Notes under the pieces: model-generated
The model's database searches: none
The model's input: only the letters and a program-made list of their open reading frames with translations
Told to the model about the DNA's origin: nothing
Made by a program: the position numbers and the translations under genes
Assembly (NCBI GenBank): GCA_943788445.1
Contig: CALSQH010000003.1
Location: forward strand, 496,001-560,000
DNA length: 64,000 bases
Origin: an uncultured Pseudomonadales bacterium
GTDB lineage: Bacteria; Pseudomonadota; Gammaproteobacteria; Pseudomonadales; Porticoccaceae
Direction: 5' to 3'
In this document: positions 20,038 through 29,117 of the stretch, in pieces
Layout: every line of letters begins with the position of its first letter
Position numbering within the stretch: position 1 is the stretch's first letter

Positions 20038-20075
20038 ATAGGCTACAAAATAGGCTCCGCAGTAAATAATAGGCT
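20038..20075. promoter_or_regulatory. Three direct ataggct repeats upstream of maeB
   Basis: ataggct occurs at 20038-20044, 20050-20056 and 20069-20075 in the 231 bp AT-rich gap between the divergent protease and maeB genes. Short direct repeats at this place could be a regulator site, but spacing (12 and 19 bp) is not uniform. Confidence 0.3.
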
Positions 20076-20173
20076 ATCTTTTTTGTAGCTATTTAATTCT
20101 CTCTTTATTTTTATTCTTTATTCTTTACTCTGCCCCCATAGATTTTCGCCAAGTGACAGGAACTAAACTTAAC

Positions 20174-22444
20174 ATGACCGACTCGTTTAAAGAAAGCGCG
20201 CTGAAATATCACACCCATCCAACCCCAGGTAAACTCGAAATTCGCCCTACTAAACCGCTGGCGAATAAGCGCGATCTATCTCTGGCCTACTCTCCCGGCG
20301 TGGCCCATGCCTGTGAATTGATTCAGGAGCGTGCCACTGCCGCTGCTGAGGTGACTTCGCGAGGCAATCTGGTCGGGGTGATCAGCAATGGGACTGCGGT
20401 GCTGGGCTTGGGTAATATTGGCCCCCTGGCATCGAAACCGGTAATGGAAGGCAAGGCGGTTCTGTTTAAAAAGTTTGCCAATATCGATGTCTTTGATATT
20501 GAGATTGATGAAACTGACGTCGATAAGTTGGTCGATATCATTGCCTCTCTAGAGCCTACCTTTGGCGGTATAAACCTCGAGGATATTAAAGCCCCTGAGT
20601 GTTTTATGGTCGAGAAAAAACTCCGCGAGCGCATGAAGATCCCAGTATTTCACGACGATCAACACGGCACGGCGATTGTTGCGGCGGCGGCGATTTATAA
20701 CGGTTTGCGGATTGTTGAAAAGAAATTTGAAGAGGTAAAGCTGGTCGTTTCTGGGGCTGGCGCGGCGAGTATTGCCTGTGTCGATTTGCTGGTCAGTATG
20801 GGCTTACAGAAAAACAATGTGCGCATGATTGATCGCACTGGCGTGATTTATGCGGGCCGCAAGGATGGTATGAATCCGTGGAAAGAAGCTTATGCGGTGG
20901 AAACCAGCGACCGCACAATTGACGATGCTATTGAAGGCGCAGATCTGTTTATGGGCCTGTCGGGTCCGGGTGTTTTAAACGGTGATCTGGTGAAAAAGAT
21001 GGGTGCCAAACCGATTATTTTGGCGATGTCTAATCCGATCCCTGAGATTATGCCTGAAGAAGCGCTGGCCGCTCGGCCGGATGCGATTTTGGCGACGGGT
21101 CGCTCGGACTATCCCAATCAGGTGAACAATGTTCTGTGCTTTCCGTTTATTTTCCGTGGCGCTCTGGACTGTGGTGCCTCGACGATTAACGAAGAAATGA
21201 AAATGGCGGCGGTTAAGGCGATTGCCGATCTGGCGCTTAAAGAGACTTCGGATGTTGTTGCCGCGGCTTACAGCGGCGAGAAATTGCGCTTTGGCCCCGA
21301 CTACCTGATCCCCAAACCTTTTGATCCGCGTCTGATTGAAGATGTACCTATGGCGGTGGTTAAGGCGGCGATGGCCAGCGGTGTAGCTACGCGTCCTATC
21401 GAAGACTTTGAGGCCTATCGCCAAACATTGCATGAGTTTATAAATCAGGCTGGGCTGTTTATGCAGCCGATTATTGAGGTGGCGAAAAAAGCGCCAGCGA
21501 AAATTGTCTATGCCGAGGGTGAAAATGATGATGTGCTGATGGCTGTGCAGGCGGTGATCGATGAACGGATCGCCCAGCCAATCCTGATTGGTCGCCGCGC
21601 CGGTATGGAGACCAAAATTGAACGTCTTGGGCTGCGCATTGATCTGGATAAGGATGTTGAAGTCTTTGACCCCAGTGATAATGATCGCCACGATGAGTAC
21701 GCGGCTTACTACAATGCTGTGGCTGGCCGCAATGGTGTGTCGGTGGAAGCGGCACGAAAAATTATGCGCGATGATCAGACTGCTATCGCTGCGGTGATGG
21801 TGGCTCGCGGTGAGGCCAGCGGCTTAATCTGCGGTAAGGTGGGTCGCTTTGATTTCCACTTGCGGGAAATTATGCAACTGCTTGGGCCAGAGAAAAAAGA
21901 TCAGCTGGTCTCCTCTTCCGCTGTACTGCTGCTCGACGATGGCCCGCTGTTTTTGGCCGATACCACTATGAATATCGATCCCAGCGCTGAACAGTTGGCG
22001 ACCATTACTGAGGCCTGTATGGATCTGGTGCGCCACTTTGGTCTTGAGCCGAAAGTGGCTCTGCTGTCTCATTCCAACTTTGGCACTTCGAATGCACCCT
22101 CGGCGAGAAAGGTTCGCGCTGCGGCAGAAATTTTGCGCAACACCCACGAAGATATTGAGATTGATGGTGAGATGCATGTACTCAGTGCGTTAAATCCGAC
22201 TCTGCGCAAGACAGTCTACCCCCAGGCTAACTTGAGTGGTCGTGCCAATGTTCTGGTTATGCCGAATTTGGATGCGGCAAATATTGCTATGGGGCTGATT
22301 CGCTCTCTGACTGATGGACTGTTGATCGGGCCCTTTATCAATGGGCTGGCGAAGCCTGCGCATATTGTTCTGCCCTCGGTAACTTCGCGGGGCATTTTTA
22401 ATATGACGGCTTTGACTGTTGCTGATATTCAGCACAGTAAGTAG
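20174..22444 (+). CDS. maeB: NADP-dependent malic enzyme (MaeB type, malic + PTA-like domains)
   Basis: 756 aa from ATG at 20174; a GTG 21 bp upstream is also in frame, but the acagga site and family N termini favour the ATG. The malic enzyme part (residues ~1-420) shows [16 protein letters not shown], the metal/catalytic [11 protein letters not shown] and NAD(P)-binding [16 protein letters not shown]. The second part (from ~430: [19 protein letters not shown]) is the phosphotransacetylase-like regulatory domain typical of the long MaeB form. It decarboxylates malate to pyruvate, supplying NADPH and gluconeogenic/anaplerotic carbon. Confidence 0.96.
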   Translation: MTDSFKESALKYHTHPTPGKLEIRPTKPLANKRDLSLAYSPGVAHACELIQERATAAAEVTSRGNLVGVISNGTAVLGLGNIGPLASKPVMEGKAVLFKKFANIDVFDIEIDETDVDKLVDIIASLEPTFGGINLEDIKAPECFMVEKKLRERMKIPVFHDDQHGTAIVAAAAIYNGLRIVEKKFEEVKLVVSGAGAASIACVDLLVSMGLQKNNVRMIDRTGVIYAGRKDGMNPWKEAYAVETSDRTIDDAIEGADLFMGLSGPGVLNGDLVKKMGAKPIILAMSNPIPEIMPEEALAARPDAILATGRSDYPNQVNNVLCFPFIFRGALDCGASTINEEMKMAAVKAIADLALKETSDVVAAAYSGEKLRFGPDYLIPKPFDPRLIEDVPMAVVKAAMASGVATRPIEDFEAYRQTLHEFINQAGLFMQPIIEVAKKAPAKIVYAEGENDDVLMAVQAVIDERIAQPILIGRRAGMETKIERLGLRIDLDKDVEVFDPSDNDRHDEYAAYYNAVAGRNGVSVEAARKIMRDDQTAIAAVMVARGEASGLICGKVGRFDFHLREIMQLLGPEKKDQLVSSSAVLLLDDGPLFLADTTMNIDPSAEQLATITEACMDLVRHFGLEPKVALLSHSNFGTSNAPSARKVRAAAEILRNTHEDIEIDGEMHVLSALNPTLRKTVYPQANLSGRANVLVMPNLDAANIAMGLIRSLTDGLLIGPFINGLAKPAHIVLPSVTSRGIFNMTALTVADIQHSK

Positions 22445-22464
22445 ACAGCTGTGGTCTATAAAAT

Positions 22465-22896
22465 TTATAGGCCAAATGTTGCGGTGACTGCTGTACTGAA
22501 TAAACTGATCTGGTCATCTATATCAAAACTGGCGACTCTAAATTCGTAGCTTCCTGCGCTTAGGTTTTCGATGCTATACGACAGGGTTTGTGCGTCATTG
22601 ACAACGATGCTGGTGTACTCGCTATCGCTCGTTAACCTGTAATGAATGTGATATCCACCAATTTCATACACCTCCAATGAGTCGCCATTTTGACGGCTGG
22701 CGGGAATATCCCAGCTAAGGTTGGCTGAGTAATTAACTGGGTCGGGTTCAGGGTTGGGGTCAGGCGCTGGATTGGGCGCAGGATCAGGAGCGGGATTTTG
22801 TGACTGTTCGTCGCCACCGCCGCATGCAGAAAGCGTAATGGAAAGAATCGTAAGTATTAATAGCAGTCGCAGATTAATTCGAACTTTTGGTTTCAT
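22465..22896 (-). CDS. Lipoprotein with fibronectin type III-like domain
   Basis: 143 aa from the ATG at 22896, chosen for its ggag site and because it places a signal peptide first. Lipobox TLSAC gives Cys19-20 as the lipid anchor. A Pro/Asp/Asn-rich linker (residues ~28-50, PAPDPAPNPAPDPNPEPDP) leads to a single FnIII-like beta sandwich (ANLSWDIPASRQNG...YEIGGYHIHYR...YEFRVASFD). It is likely surface or periplasmic. It sits 94 bp downstream of the PKD-domain protein on the same strand, and the two may act together in binding an extracellular polymer. Function is not known. Confidence 0.75.
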   Translation of the reverse strand: MKPKVRINLRLLLILTILSITLSACGGGDEQSQNPAPDPAPNPAPDPNPEPDPVNYSANLSWDIPASRQNGDSLEVYEIGGYHIHYRLTSDSEYTSIVVNDAQTLSYSIENLSAGSYEFRVASFDIDDQISLFSTAVTATFGL

Positions 22897-22990
22897 GTAA
22901 GTCAGACTCCATTTTTTCTGGAAATACCTTTTACTCATTTATGAGGCTGAGAGGTGAATATTAGGAACAGTTACTCCTCACCCAGACAGG

Positions 22991-24487
22991 CTAATTCTCA
23001 ATAATTTCAACAGCTACATTCCCAGGCGGTGCTGGTGGGTTGGGTACACTGCTCAATTCAATCGGCTCAATAACCGGTGATCCAAAGTAATAGGGACCAT
23101 CCCAGCCAGTTGCTGCGGTATGACCGGTTGCAACATTGGCTGTAGTGTTATCCAAGTTGGCGCTGCCACGTTCAATCATATTTCGTCCAGACATACTCAC
23201 ATTTGCTGAATACTGCCGGTCGAAAAGGTTGTTTTCCATGATGATATCTTCAAGACCCTCTTCAGTAGAGGCGAGGCTGTTTTGCGGTGAGGCGTTGAGT
23301 GACCAACTTTTATTCTCGTCGCCATCACCAACCCTGTTGTCAGCGATAACAACATATCGCGTGGCTGGTGTCGGGCTGTCAAGAATCTGATCCATGTAGG
23401 CATCTGTGCCTGAAGAGTGCAATTTAATGTGGGTGGTTATCGGGGAGGCTATGGGGGTTGCGGTTAAATAATTGTGTCCTATAAATGTTTTATAGGCGAA
23501 CCACAGGCGCATTGAATGGGAATAGGAACCCGCCAAGCTATTTCCCATCCACACTGAACCTCTGCCCCCAAAGCCAGTAGAGCCAGCGCCATTGATAATA
23601 TTTGTATCTGGATCACTCACGGTGTTTTCTACAACAAAGAAGTTTGTCGGCCAGGTCATTTGTGAACGCAGAGTTTCATCACCTGACCAGCTAGTGGCAT
23701 ACCATTCTACGGAAGAGCCGTTATCAATATTGTTAGCCGAGGTGTTCTGGTAGAACAGGCTGTGATCTGAGGACAGGTTGGCGTAAAGTCGCGTCGCACT
23801 CATATGTCTGACAGTGACCCGTGCGGCCCAATTAGCCGCCGAGACATTTCCTTCAATAACAATGTCGGCAACGGTGGGATTGTTTTCTGCGCCCAATTTG
23901 TCAATCTGCACATCTTGCAGTTGTTGAATATTGATATTCCCTAACCCGGCAAAATCCTGCCCCGCCCTTAATAGATAACGCTTACCGGATTGCCAGCTTG
24001 GCCAACCGCTGGCGTTGGTGATTAGCTGCGCCCCTGCGGGGGCACCACTGGTGTCGTCAGTGCGGGAAATCACTACTGTGTTGGTGCCGCTAAAAACTTG
24101 ATCGGGGTCTGTGACGGTAATGGTCAGGTTATCCGTATCTGTGCTGCCATCGGGCTCGCGGACGCGCAGCTCTACGTTATAGGTTCCTGGCGTATCAAAG
24201 ACATGGGCGGCAATGGGTCCGCCAATTTGCTCATTTTTACTTTTATTGGAATGCAACCAATTGCCGCTGCTTGGGTCGTCAAAGAGAAAGTGATAACCGG
24301 TTTCCCGAAATGTATTCAAAGTACTGATAGATGATGTAGTTCCAGTGGCGTCAAAACTAACAGAGAGTGGGGCTGGGCCAGTAAGCCTAGAGGCCAGTAG
24401 ACTGGCATTAGGTGCACACCAAGCCTGAGTACTTCCCAAAATTAACAACCCAAATCCAATATAGGCGGTGATTTTTCGCAACTGCAT
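22991..24487 (-). CDS. Secreted PKD-domain / parallel beta-helix protein
   Basis: 498 aa from the ATG at 24487 (aaagga site 8 bp before). The signal peptide ends near TQAWCAP. Residues ~25-130 form a PKD domain (PAPLSVSFDATGTTS..., GTYNVELRVREPDG). The rest (from ~170) is Asn/Ser/Gly-rich with repeated short strands (DIVIEGNVSAANWAARVTV, NNLFDRQYSANVSMSG), typical of right-handed beta-helix proteins such as polysaccharide lyases or adhesins. No catalytic motif was recognised. It is followed by an FnIII-like lipoprotein. Confidence 0.75.
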   Translation of the reverse strand: MQLRKITAYIGFGLLILGSTQAWCAPNASLLASRLTGPAPLSVSFDATGTTSSISTLNTFRETGYHFLFDDPSSGNWLHSNKSKNEQIGGPIAAHVFDTPGTYNVELRVREPDGSTDTDNLTITVTDPDQVFSGTNTVVISRTDDTSGAPAGAQLITNASGWPSWQSGKRYLLRAGQDFAGLGNINIQQLQDVQIDKLGAENNPTVADIVIEGNVSAANWAARVTVRHMSATRLYANLSSDHSLFYQNTSANNIDNGSSVEWYATSWSGDETLRSQMTWPTNFFVVENTVSDPDTNIINGAGSTGFGGRGSVWMGNSLAGSYSHSMRLWFAYKTFIGHNYLTATPIASPITTHIKLHSSGTDAYMDQILDSPTPATRYVVIADNRVGDGDENKSWSLNASPQNSLASTEEGLEDIIMENNLFDRQYSANVSMSGRNMIERGSANLDNTTANVATGHTAATGWDGPYYFGSPVIEPIELSSVPNPPAPPGNVAVEIIEN

Positions 24488-24639
24488 AAATAGATTCCTT
24501 TCCAATTTTCCTTTTTAACTTCCTTTTTAATTCTGCTCAGAAATATAAAGATGATTCCTCAGAATGTATAGATAACCGCTGATTGGCTGAAGAATTTGGT
24601 ATGGAGTTGGCAAAATATAATGACCATATTCGCCCGAAA

Positions 24640-24679
24640 CCCCTCTATACAGCGCTTAAAATCAAAGCGTTTTGAGGGG
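24640..24679 (-). terminator. Two-part hairpin after rsmI
   Basis: cccctc (24640-24645) pairs with gagggg (24674-24679), and inside it cgctt (24653-24657) pairs with aagcg (24665-24669). It lies 80 bp past the rsmI stop. No clear T run is present, so function is uncertain. Confidence 0.35.
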
Positions 24680-24758
24680 GAATCTATAGACGATCAAAGG
24701 AAGTCGCCATAAAGACGCACATAAAGCGGTCGGTTTTGTGCAATGATCTTAGCTATGG

Positions 24759-25608
24759 CTAGTTTTTGAGTTCTAAGGCCATTTGGTAGTACTGTTTTTT
24801 ATCACCACCGGTAATTTTTGCCGTCAGCGCTGCAGCCTTGGCGGCGGGCAGTTCAGCCAGACAGTAGGCGCAGTACTTTTTCACCGTCAACGGTACTGCT
24901 GGCACCAGCTGTTAGTGCTGCCTCCCAGTACCAGATACGATTTCACCGCGCTGTTGATTGCTGTCGGCCTCTACCAGCGCAACCAGTTCGTCGAGGGTTC
25001 CGTGCAGGTAGGTTTCAAAGGTTTTGCTGATCTCTCTGGCGATAAAACCAATATGTTCAGCGCCAAATATTTCTCGCGCATCTTTAAGACATTCGAGTAT
25101 GCGGTGGGGTGCTTCGTAAAACACCATGGTTTCGTTGACTGTTTTGAGTTCTTCAAAGGCTTTTTTGCGCTGACTGCGTTTGGCCGGTAAAAAGCCGATA
25201 AATCTAAATTTGTCGGTGGGTAATCCGGCGACGCTCAGTGCTGAGATAACTGCGCTGGCACCGGGAATCGGCACTACGGTGTAGCCCTCTTCGACGGGCT
25301 GCGAGCACTAACCTGTAGCCAGGATCTGAAATCAGCGGTGTACCGGCATCGGAAATTAATGCAATATCATCCCCTGAGGCGAGTCGTTTGAGAATTTTGT
25401 AGCTGCTCTTTTTGTCGCTGTGATCGTGATAGGCCATTAGAGGCTTATCTATGCGAAAATGATCCAACAATTTTTTGCTGTGACGGGTATCCTCACAGGC
25501 TATGGCAGCCACGGATTGTAGTGTTTCGATTGCGCGAGGCACCATATCACCCAGATTACCTATGGGTGTGGCGACAATGTACAACGTACCGGATTGATTT
25601 GAGTTCAT
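24759..25608 (-). pseudogene. rsmI: 16S rRNA 2'-O-methyltransferase RsmI, four frame breaks
   Basis: The N-terminal frame (25608 to ~25300) reads MNSNQSGTLYIVATPIGNLG and GDDIALISDAGTPLISDPGY, unmistakable RsmI. The frame then shifts by one base to EEGYTVVPIPGASAVIS and runs to GEIV near 24925. It shifts again to LVLGGSTNS, again to GASSTVDGEKVLRLL, and again to LAELPAAKAAALTAKITGG...MALELKN with its stop at 24759-24761. Each break is explained by one extra base. Between the breaks the protein is well conserved, so this is either very recent decay or sequence error. RsmI methylates C1402 of 16S rRNA. Confidence 0.85.
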
Positions 25609-27466
25609 GAATATTAAGCTTTTTCTCTCGATGTTTTATGCTGGATGCATCTTAGCCTTTATCGGGGCCTGTGCGCCAATATCTACACAAGATTCGGTAA
25701 TTCCTCGAATTACCTCAGTGCCTCAGGACAGTGATTCGAGCCGCTCAATTGCGCGTCAGGCAGAGCAAGCTGTTTTGCGTGCAGAGTCAGCAGCCCCTCA
25801 GTTAAAAGACTCTCTGTTACTCGATGCCGCCATTCTGTTTGCTCAGGCTGGCGATATTGCCAATAGTCGACAGACTCTGAACCTGATTGTTGCAGATAAC
25901 CTCAGCGAATCTTTTTTTATTGAGTACAGCCTGTTAGGGCTGGAACTGGATATCGCCGATAATCAGGACGGGGATGCACAGCAGTGGTTAGTCCAGCCAC
26001 GATTTATCGCTATCCGACCAACCCTTGGGGTTAATTTTTCACGGCGGATTCTTAGCCTTGAGAGCGACCTCAGTTATGACGCTGGAGATATTGAAACCAG
26101 CATTAGCAAATTAATTAAACTGGGCGAGTTATTTAACGATAGAAAAACCCTCGGCCAGAGTTCTACCGATCTTATTCACGACAAGATTTGGCGACAGCTC
26201 AATGAACTGCCTTTTCAAACGCTGCAAAAAACTACGCTTAATGATCGCGGCACCTTATCTGGTTGGTATAAATTAGCGGCATCCATCCGCTACCAGCAGG
26301 GAGACCCAGTCGTCCAGCAAAGTCGTTTTTCTATTTGGAAAAATCGCTGGGGCAACCACCCAGCAGCGAAAAACCCACCCTCGTTATTAACAGGGAGACT
26401 AACCAGTCAGGCGCCGAGAAATATTGCCCTTCTGCTGCCACTGCAAGATAAATACGAAATTCCGAGCAATACGCTTCTCAATGGTTTTATGAGTGGCTAT
26501 TACCAAAAGCTGGCTCAGGGCAGTGCTATTCCCAATGTGGCTATTTATGATACTTCGGTTGTTCCAGTAGCCGAGGTTTATGGCAATGCCGTTGAAGGCG
26601 GGGCGCAATTGATTATCGGACCTATGCGTCAATCTCAGGTGGAAGAGTTGTTGTCGTTGCCACAGTTAGCTGTGCCGACCATGAGCCTCAACCGTATCGA
26701 TAAAAACATCGACAATCCGCCTGAGAATCTCATTCAATTTGGACTTTCTGCCCTTGATGAGGTCGAGCAGATTGCCGATCGCGCGTGGCGAGAAGGCCAA
26801 ACCAACGTCTTGCTGATTGCGCCGGACAGCGGCTGGGGTCAGCGGGCCACTGAACATTTCATTAGTTACTGGGCTGCCTTAGGTGGCGTGGTAACCGATG
26901 CTATCGGTTACCCGTCGACGGTTAATGATTTCACTACATTACTTAAGGCGCCGCTGGAAATCGATTTAAGTGAGCGCCGCGGACTTGAGTTGCGCCGCTC
27001 GATAAATCGCAGCCTGAACTATAATGCCCGCCGCCGTAACGATATAGATTTGGTGGTTGTACTTGGCTACTCTGAAAAGGTACGACAGATTAAACCCTCT
27101 CTGGATTTCCTCTACGCTGGGGATATCCCTGTTTACGCTTCTTCTCATATTTACGGTGGAACCCAGCAAACTGAGCTCAATCGCGATCTGGGCGGTATTC
27201 AATTTGGCGCTATGAATTGGACTCTGGAAGGCCATATGCCGCGACCGCTTGAACCGGATCAGCGACTGCCTACTGCATACAAACAACTCTATGCGCTAGG
27301 TTATGACGCGTTTATGCTTCACGCTATGCTTGGAGAAATGGAGAAGCCTGATGCCATTCCAGTATTTGGCTCTACCGGCCTGCTGACACTTTCCAACGGG
27401 ATTATAAAGCGTCAAGAAAAATGGGCTGTATTTGAAAATGGTCAGGTGTTACCAGTCAAACCGTGA
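25607..27466 (+). CDS. lpoA: Penicillin-binding protein activator LpoA
   Basis: 619 aa outer-membrane lipoprotein that activates PBP1A from the outside of the murein layer. Signal peptide with lipobox AFIGAC (Cys22). Residues ~40-250 form the TPR-like helical N domain, and from ~265 (RNIALLLPLQDKYEIPSNTLLNGF) comes the periplasmic-binding-protein-like C domain. The ATG shares the palindrome CATG with the divergent rsmI start, so each promoter must lie inside the other gene. It is followed by yraN, diaA and dolP, the standard order. Confidence 0.93.
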   Translation: MNIKLFLSMFYAGCILAFIGACAPISTQDSVIPRITSVPQDSDSSRSIARQAEQAVLRAESAAPQLKDSLLLDAAILFAQAGDIANSRQTLNLIVADNLSESFFIEYSLLGLELDIADNQDGDAQQWLVQPRFIAIRPTLGVNFSRRILSLESDLSYDAGDIETSISKLIKLGELFNDRKTLGQSSTDLIHDKIWRQLNELPFQTLQKTTLNDRGTLSGWYKLAASIRYQQGDPVVQQSRFSIWKNRWGNHPAAKNPPSLLTGRLTSQAPRNIALLLPLQDKYEIPSNTLLNGFMSGYYQKLAQGSAIPNVAIYDTSVVPVAEVYGNAVEGGAQLIIGPMRQSQVEELLSLPQLAVPTMSLNRIDKNIDNPPENLIQFGLSALDEVEQIADRAWREGQTNVLLIAPDSGWGQRATEHFISYWAALGGVVTDAIGYPSTVNDFTTLLKAPLEIDLSERRGLELRRSINRSLNYNARRRNDIDLVVVLGYSEKVRQIKPSLDFLYAGDIPVYASSHIYGGTQQTELNRDLGGIQFGAMNWTLEGHMPRPLEPDQRLPTAYKQLYALGYDAFMLHAMLGEMEKPDAIPVFGSTGLLTLSNGIIKRQEKWAVFENGQVLPVKP

Positions 27467-27507
27467 TCAATACTTAATCTCCAATAGCATTTAATCAGGG
27501 ATAGATT

Positions 27508-27891
27508 ATGCACAGGGACAACTCTATTAGCGGCGCGGATGCCGAAAAACTGGCATTAAAATATCTGCAGAAGCAGGGCCTAAAATTACTAGCGCAAAAC
27601 TTTCGCACCCGCAGGGGCGAAATCGATTTGATTATGCGGGATAATGCTTATCTTGTTTTTGTTGAGGTTCGCTTTCGCAAGTCCAGTGCATTTGGCTCGG
27701 CTGAGGAATCGATTACACAGCAAAAATGCCAACGCTTGACCGCGGCGGCGCTGGCTTATATGCAGAGCCAAAAATTGACAAACAGATTGAGCGCTCGGTT
27801 TGATGCTGTCGCTATTTGCCCAGATAGCCCAGAACCAATAAATTCCTCAGCGGGTTATAGTATTAACTGGGTAAAAAATATTTTGCAGTAG
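27508..27891 (+). CDS. yraN: YraN/UPF0102 nuclease-fold protein
   Basis: 127 aa. Holliday junction resolvase-like fold with the family hallmarks GADAEKLALKYLQKQGLKLL, RRGEIDLIM and VFVEVRFRKS (the E-I-D...E-V-x-x-R metal-site pattern of the restriction-endonuclease superfamily). Biochemical role is unsettled. It lies 41 bp after lpoA in the conserved lpoA-yraN-diaA-dolP block. Confidence 0.92.
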   Translation: MHRDNSISGADAEKLALKYLQKQGLKLLAQNFRTRRGEIDLIMRDNAYLVFVEVRFRKSSAFGSAEESITQQKCQRLTAAALAYMQSQKLTNRLSARFDAVAICPDSPEPINSSAGYSINWVKNILQ

Positions 27892-27986
27892 TGCTCTTTA
27901 TTTGAGCTTTTAAATAGCACTTGTAAATGGTGCTATAAAACCTGCAGACAAGTAATCATTAAAGTGACATTAGGCTGTTGGACGCG

Positions 27987-28550
27987 ATGGAAGAGAAAAT
28001 TTTTAATCATTTTCAAAAAATGATCGAAGCCACAATGGTCACCGGTGAAACCTATGCCGATGCTATGGCTAGCGGCGCAGAAAAGGTCGCCTCTGCCCTT
28101 TTGGCAGGCAATACTATTTTCACCCTTGGCGAAAAATCCGGCGTGTTAATTGCCCAGCTTTTTTCTGACTATCTGGCCCTAGGGTTCGATATCGACCGGC
28201 CTGGATTCCCCTCGATAAATCTCAACCAGATCACTCAGAATAGCAGCGATGCTGAACGCTATAATCAAGCGCTTAACACCCACGGTAAAGGTGGTGATAT
28301 TTTGATTTTGGTCAGTGCCGGCAATAATGAACCGCTACTTATCAACGCTCTTAACAGTGCTGTCGGTCGAGGTATGACCATTGTGCTGTTGTCCGCCGCA
28401 AACGATGATTTATTGAGTGCCTCGGTCAGTTACAATGATGTCCACATTAGCAGTGTCGATCTTTCTGCTCCGCTAGTCACACAATCCCAACTTCAAGTTA
28501 TTCAGTGTATCTGTGAACTGATTGACAGCCATATTTTTGGAGGCGAATAA
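27987..28550 (+). CDS. diaA: SIS-domain DnaA-initiator-associating protein DiaA
   Basis: 187 aa from ATG at 27987; an in-frame TTG at 27978 is less likely. SIS (sugar isomerase) fold similar to GmhA: ASALLAGNTIFTLGEKSG, FDIDRPGFPSI and GDILILVSAGNNEPLLINAL are visible. DiaA binds DnaA and times replication initiation. The position between yraN and dolP supports DiaA over the LPS heptose isomerase GmhA. Its stop abuts the dolP start (TAAATG). Confidence 0.88.
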   Translation: MEEKIFNHFQKMIEATMVTGETYADAMASGAEKVASALLAGNTIFTLGEKSGVLIAQLFSDYLALGFDIDRPGFPSINLNQITQNSSDAERYNQALNTHGKGGDILILVSAGNNEPLLINALNSAVGRGMTIVLLSAANDDLLSASVSYNDVHISSVDLSAPLVTQSQLQVIQCICELIDSHIFGGE

Positions 28551-29117
28551 ATGCGTCAAATTACCGTTCTTTTATCAGTTGTTTTTTTCTTGTCGAGCTG
28601 TACTTCTTTAGTCAACTCGGTGGTTAAAGAACCCATCAATCCAGACCCGACCTCTTCGTCTATCGGCTCTGATATTAATGATTTCAAGATGGACACCTAT
28701 ATTGGTGTCAATATTAAAAAAGCAGCACCAGCACTAAAAAAATCCCACGTTAATGTGCATGTGTACAGCGGCGTGGTGTTATTGACGGGTGAAGTGCCAA
28801 CTCAAGATTTGAAGGTGCTGGCGGGAAATACTGCGCGCGCTTACCACGGTGCACGTCAGGTTCACAACGAACTGTCTGTCCGCGGTAATTCTTCAATAGT
28901 CTCGCGCACCAATGACACCATAATTACCGCGCAGGTAAAAACCAAGCTGACCTTCGATAAAGAAATTGAGTCATCTGATATTGAAGTGACCACTGAAGAT
29001 AGCGTGGTTTACCTGATGGGGAAAGTGCGTCGTCTGAGTGGCGAAAAGGCCACCGCTGTTGCCAGTGGCACTAGCGGTGTTCGCAAAGTCGTTAAAGTTT
29101 TTGAGTATGTAGACTAG
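28551..29117 (+). CDS. dolP: BON-domain outer-membrane lipoprotein DolP
   Basis: 188 aa lipoprotein: signal peptide MRQITVLLSVVFFLSSC with Cys17 as lipid site. Two BON domains follow: residues ~45-110 (VNVHVYSGVVLLTGEVPTQ) and ~120-188 (IEVTTEDSVVYLMGKVRRL), each with the central glycine. In E. coli DolP (YraP) guards outer-membrane integrity and interacts with BamA and anionic lipids. It is coupled to diaA and its stop overlaps the convergent thiolase stop. Confidence 0.93.
   Translation: MRQITVLLSVVFFLSSCTSLVNSVVKEPINPDPTSSSIGSDINDFKMDTYIGVNIKKAAPALKKSHVNVHVYSGVVLLTGEVPTQDLKVLAGNTARAYHGARQVHNELSVRGNSSIVSRTNDTIITAQVKTKLTFDKEIESSDIEVTTEDSVVYLMGKVRRLSGEKATAVASGTSGVRKVVKVFEYVD

Noticed and set aside
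24506..24758. RNase P RNA gene (rnpB), often near rsmI in Pseudomonas
   Set aside because: The conserved gaggaaagtccgg core and other P RNA signatures are absent.
24783..25190. 135-codon plus-strand ORF
   Set aside because: It is antisense to the broken rsmI gene, whose protein sequence is clearly conserved on the other strand.
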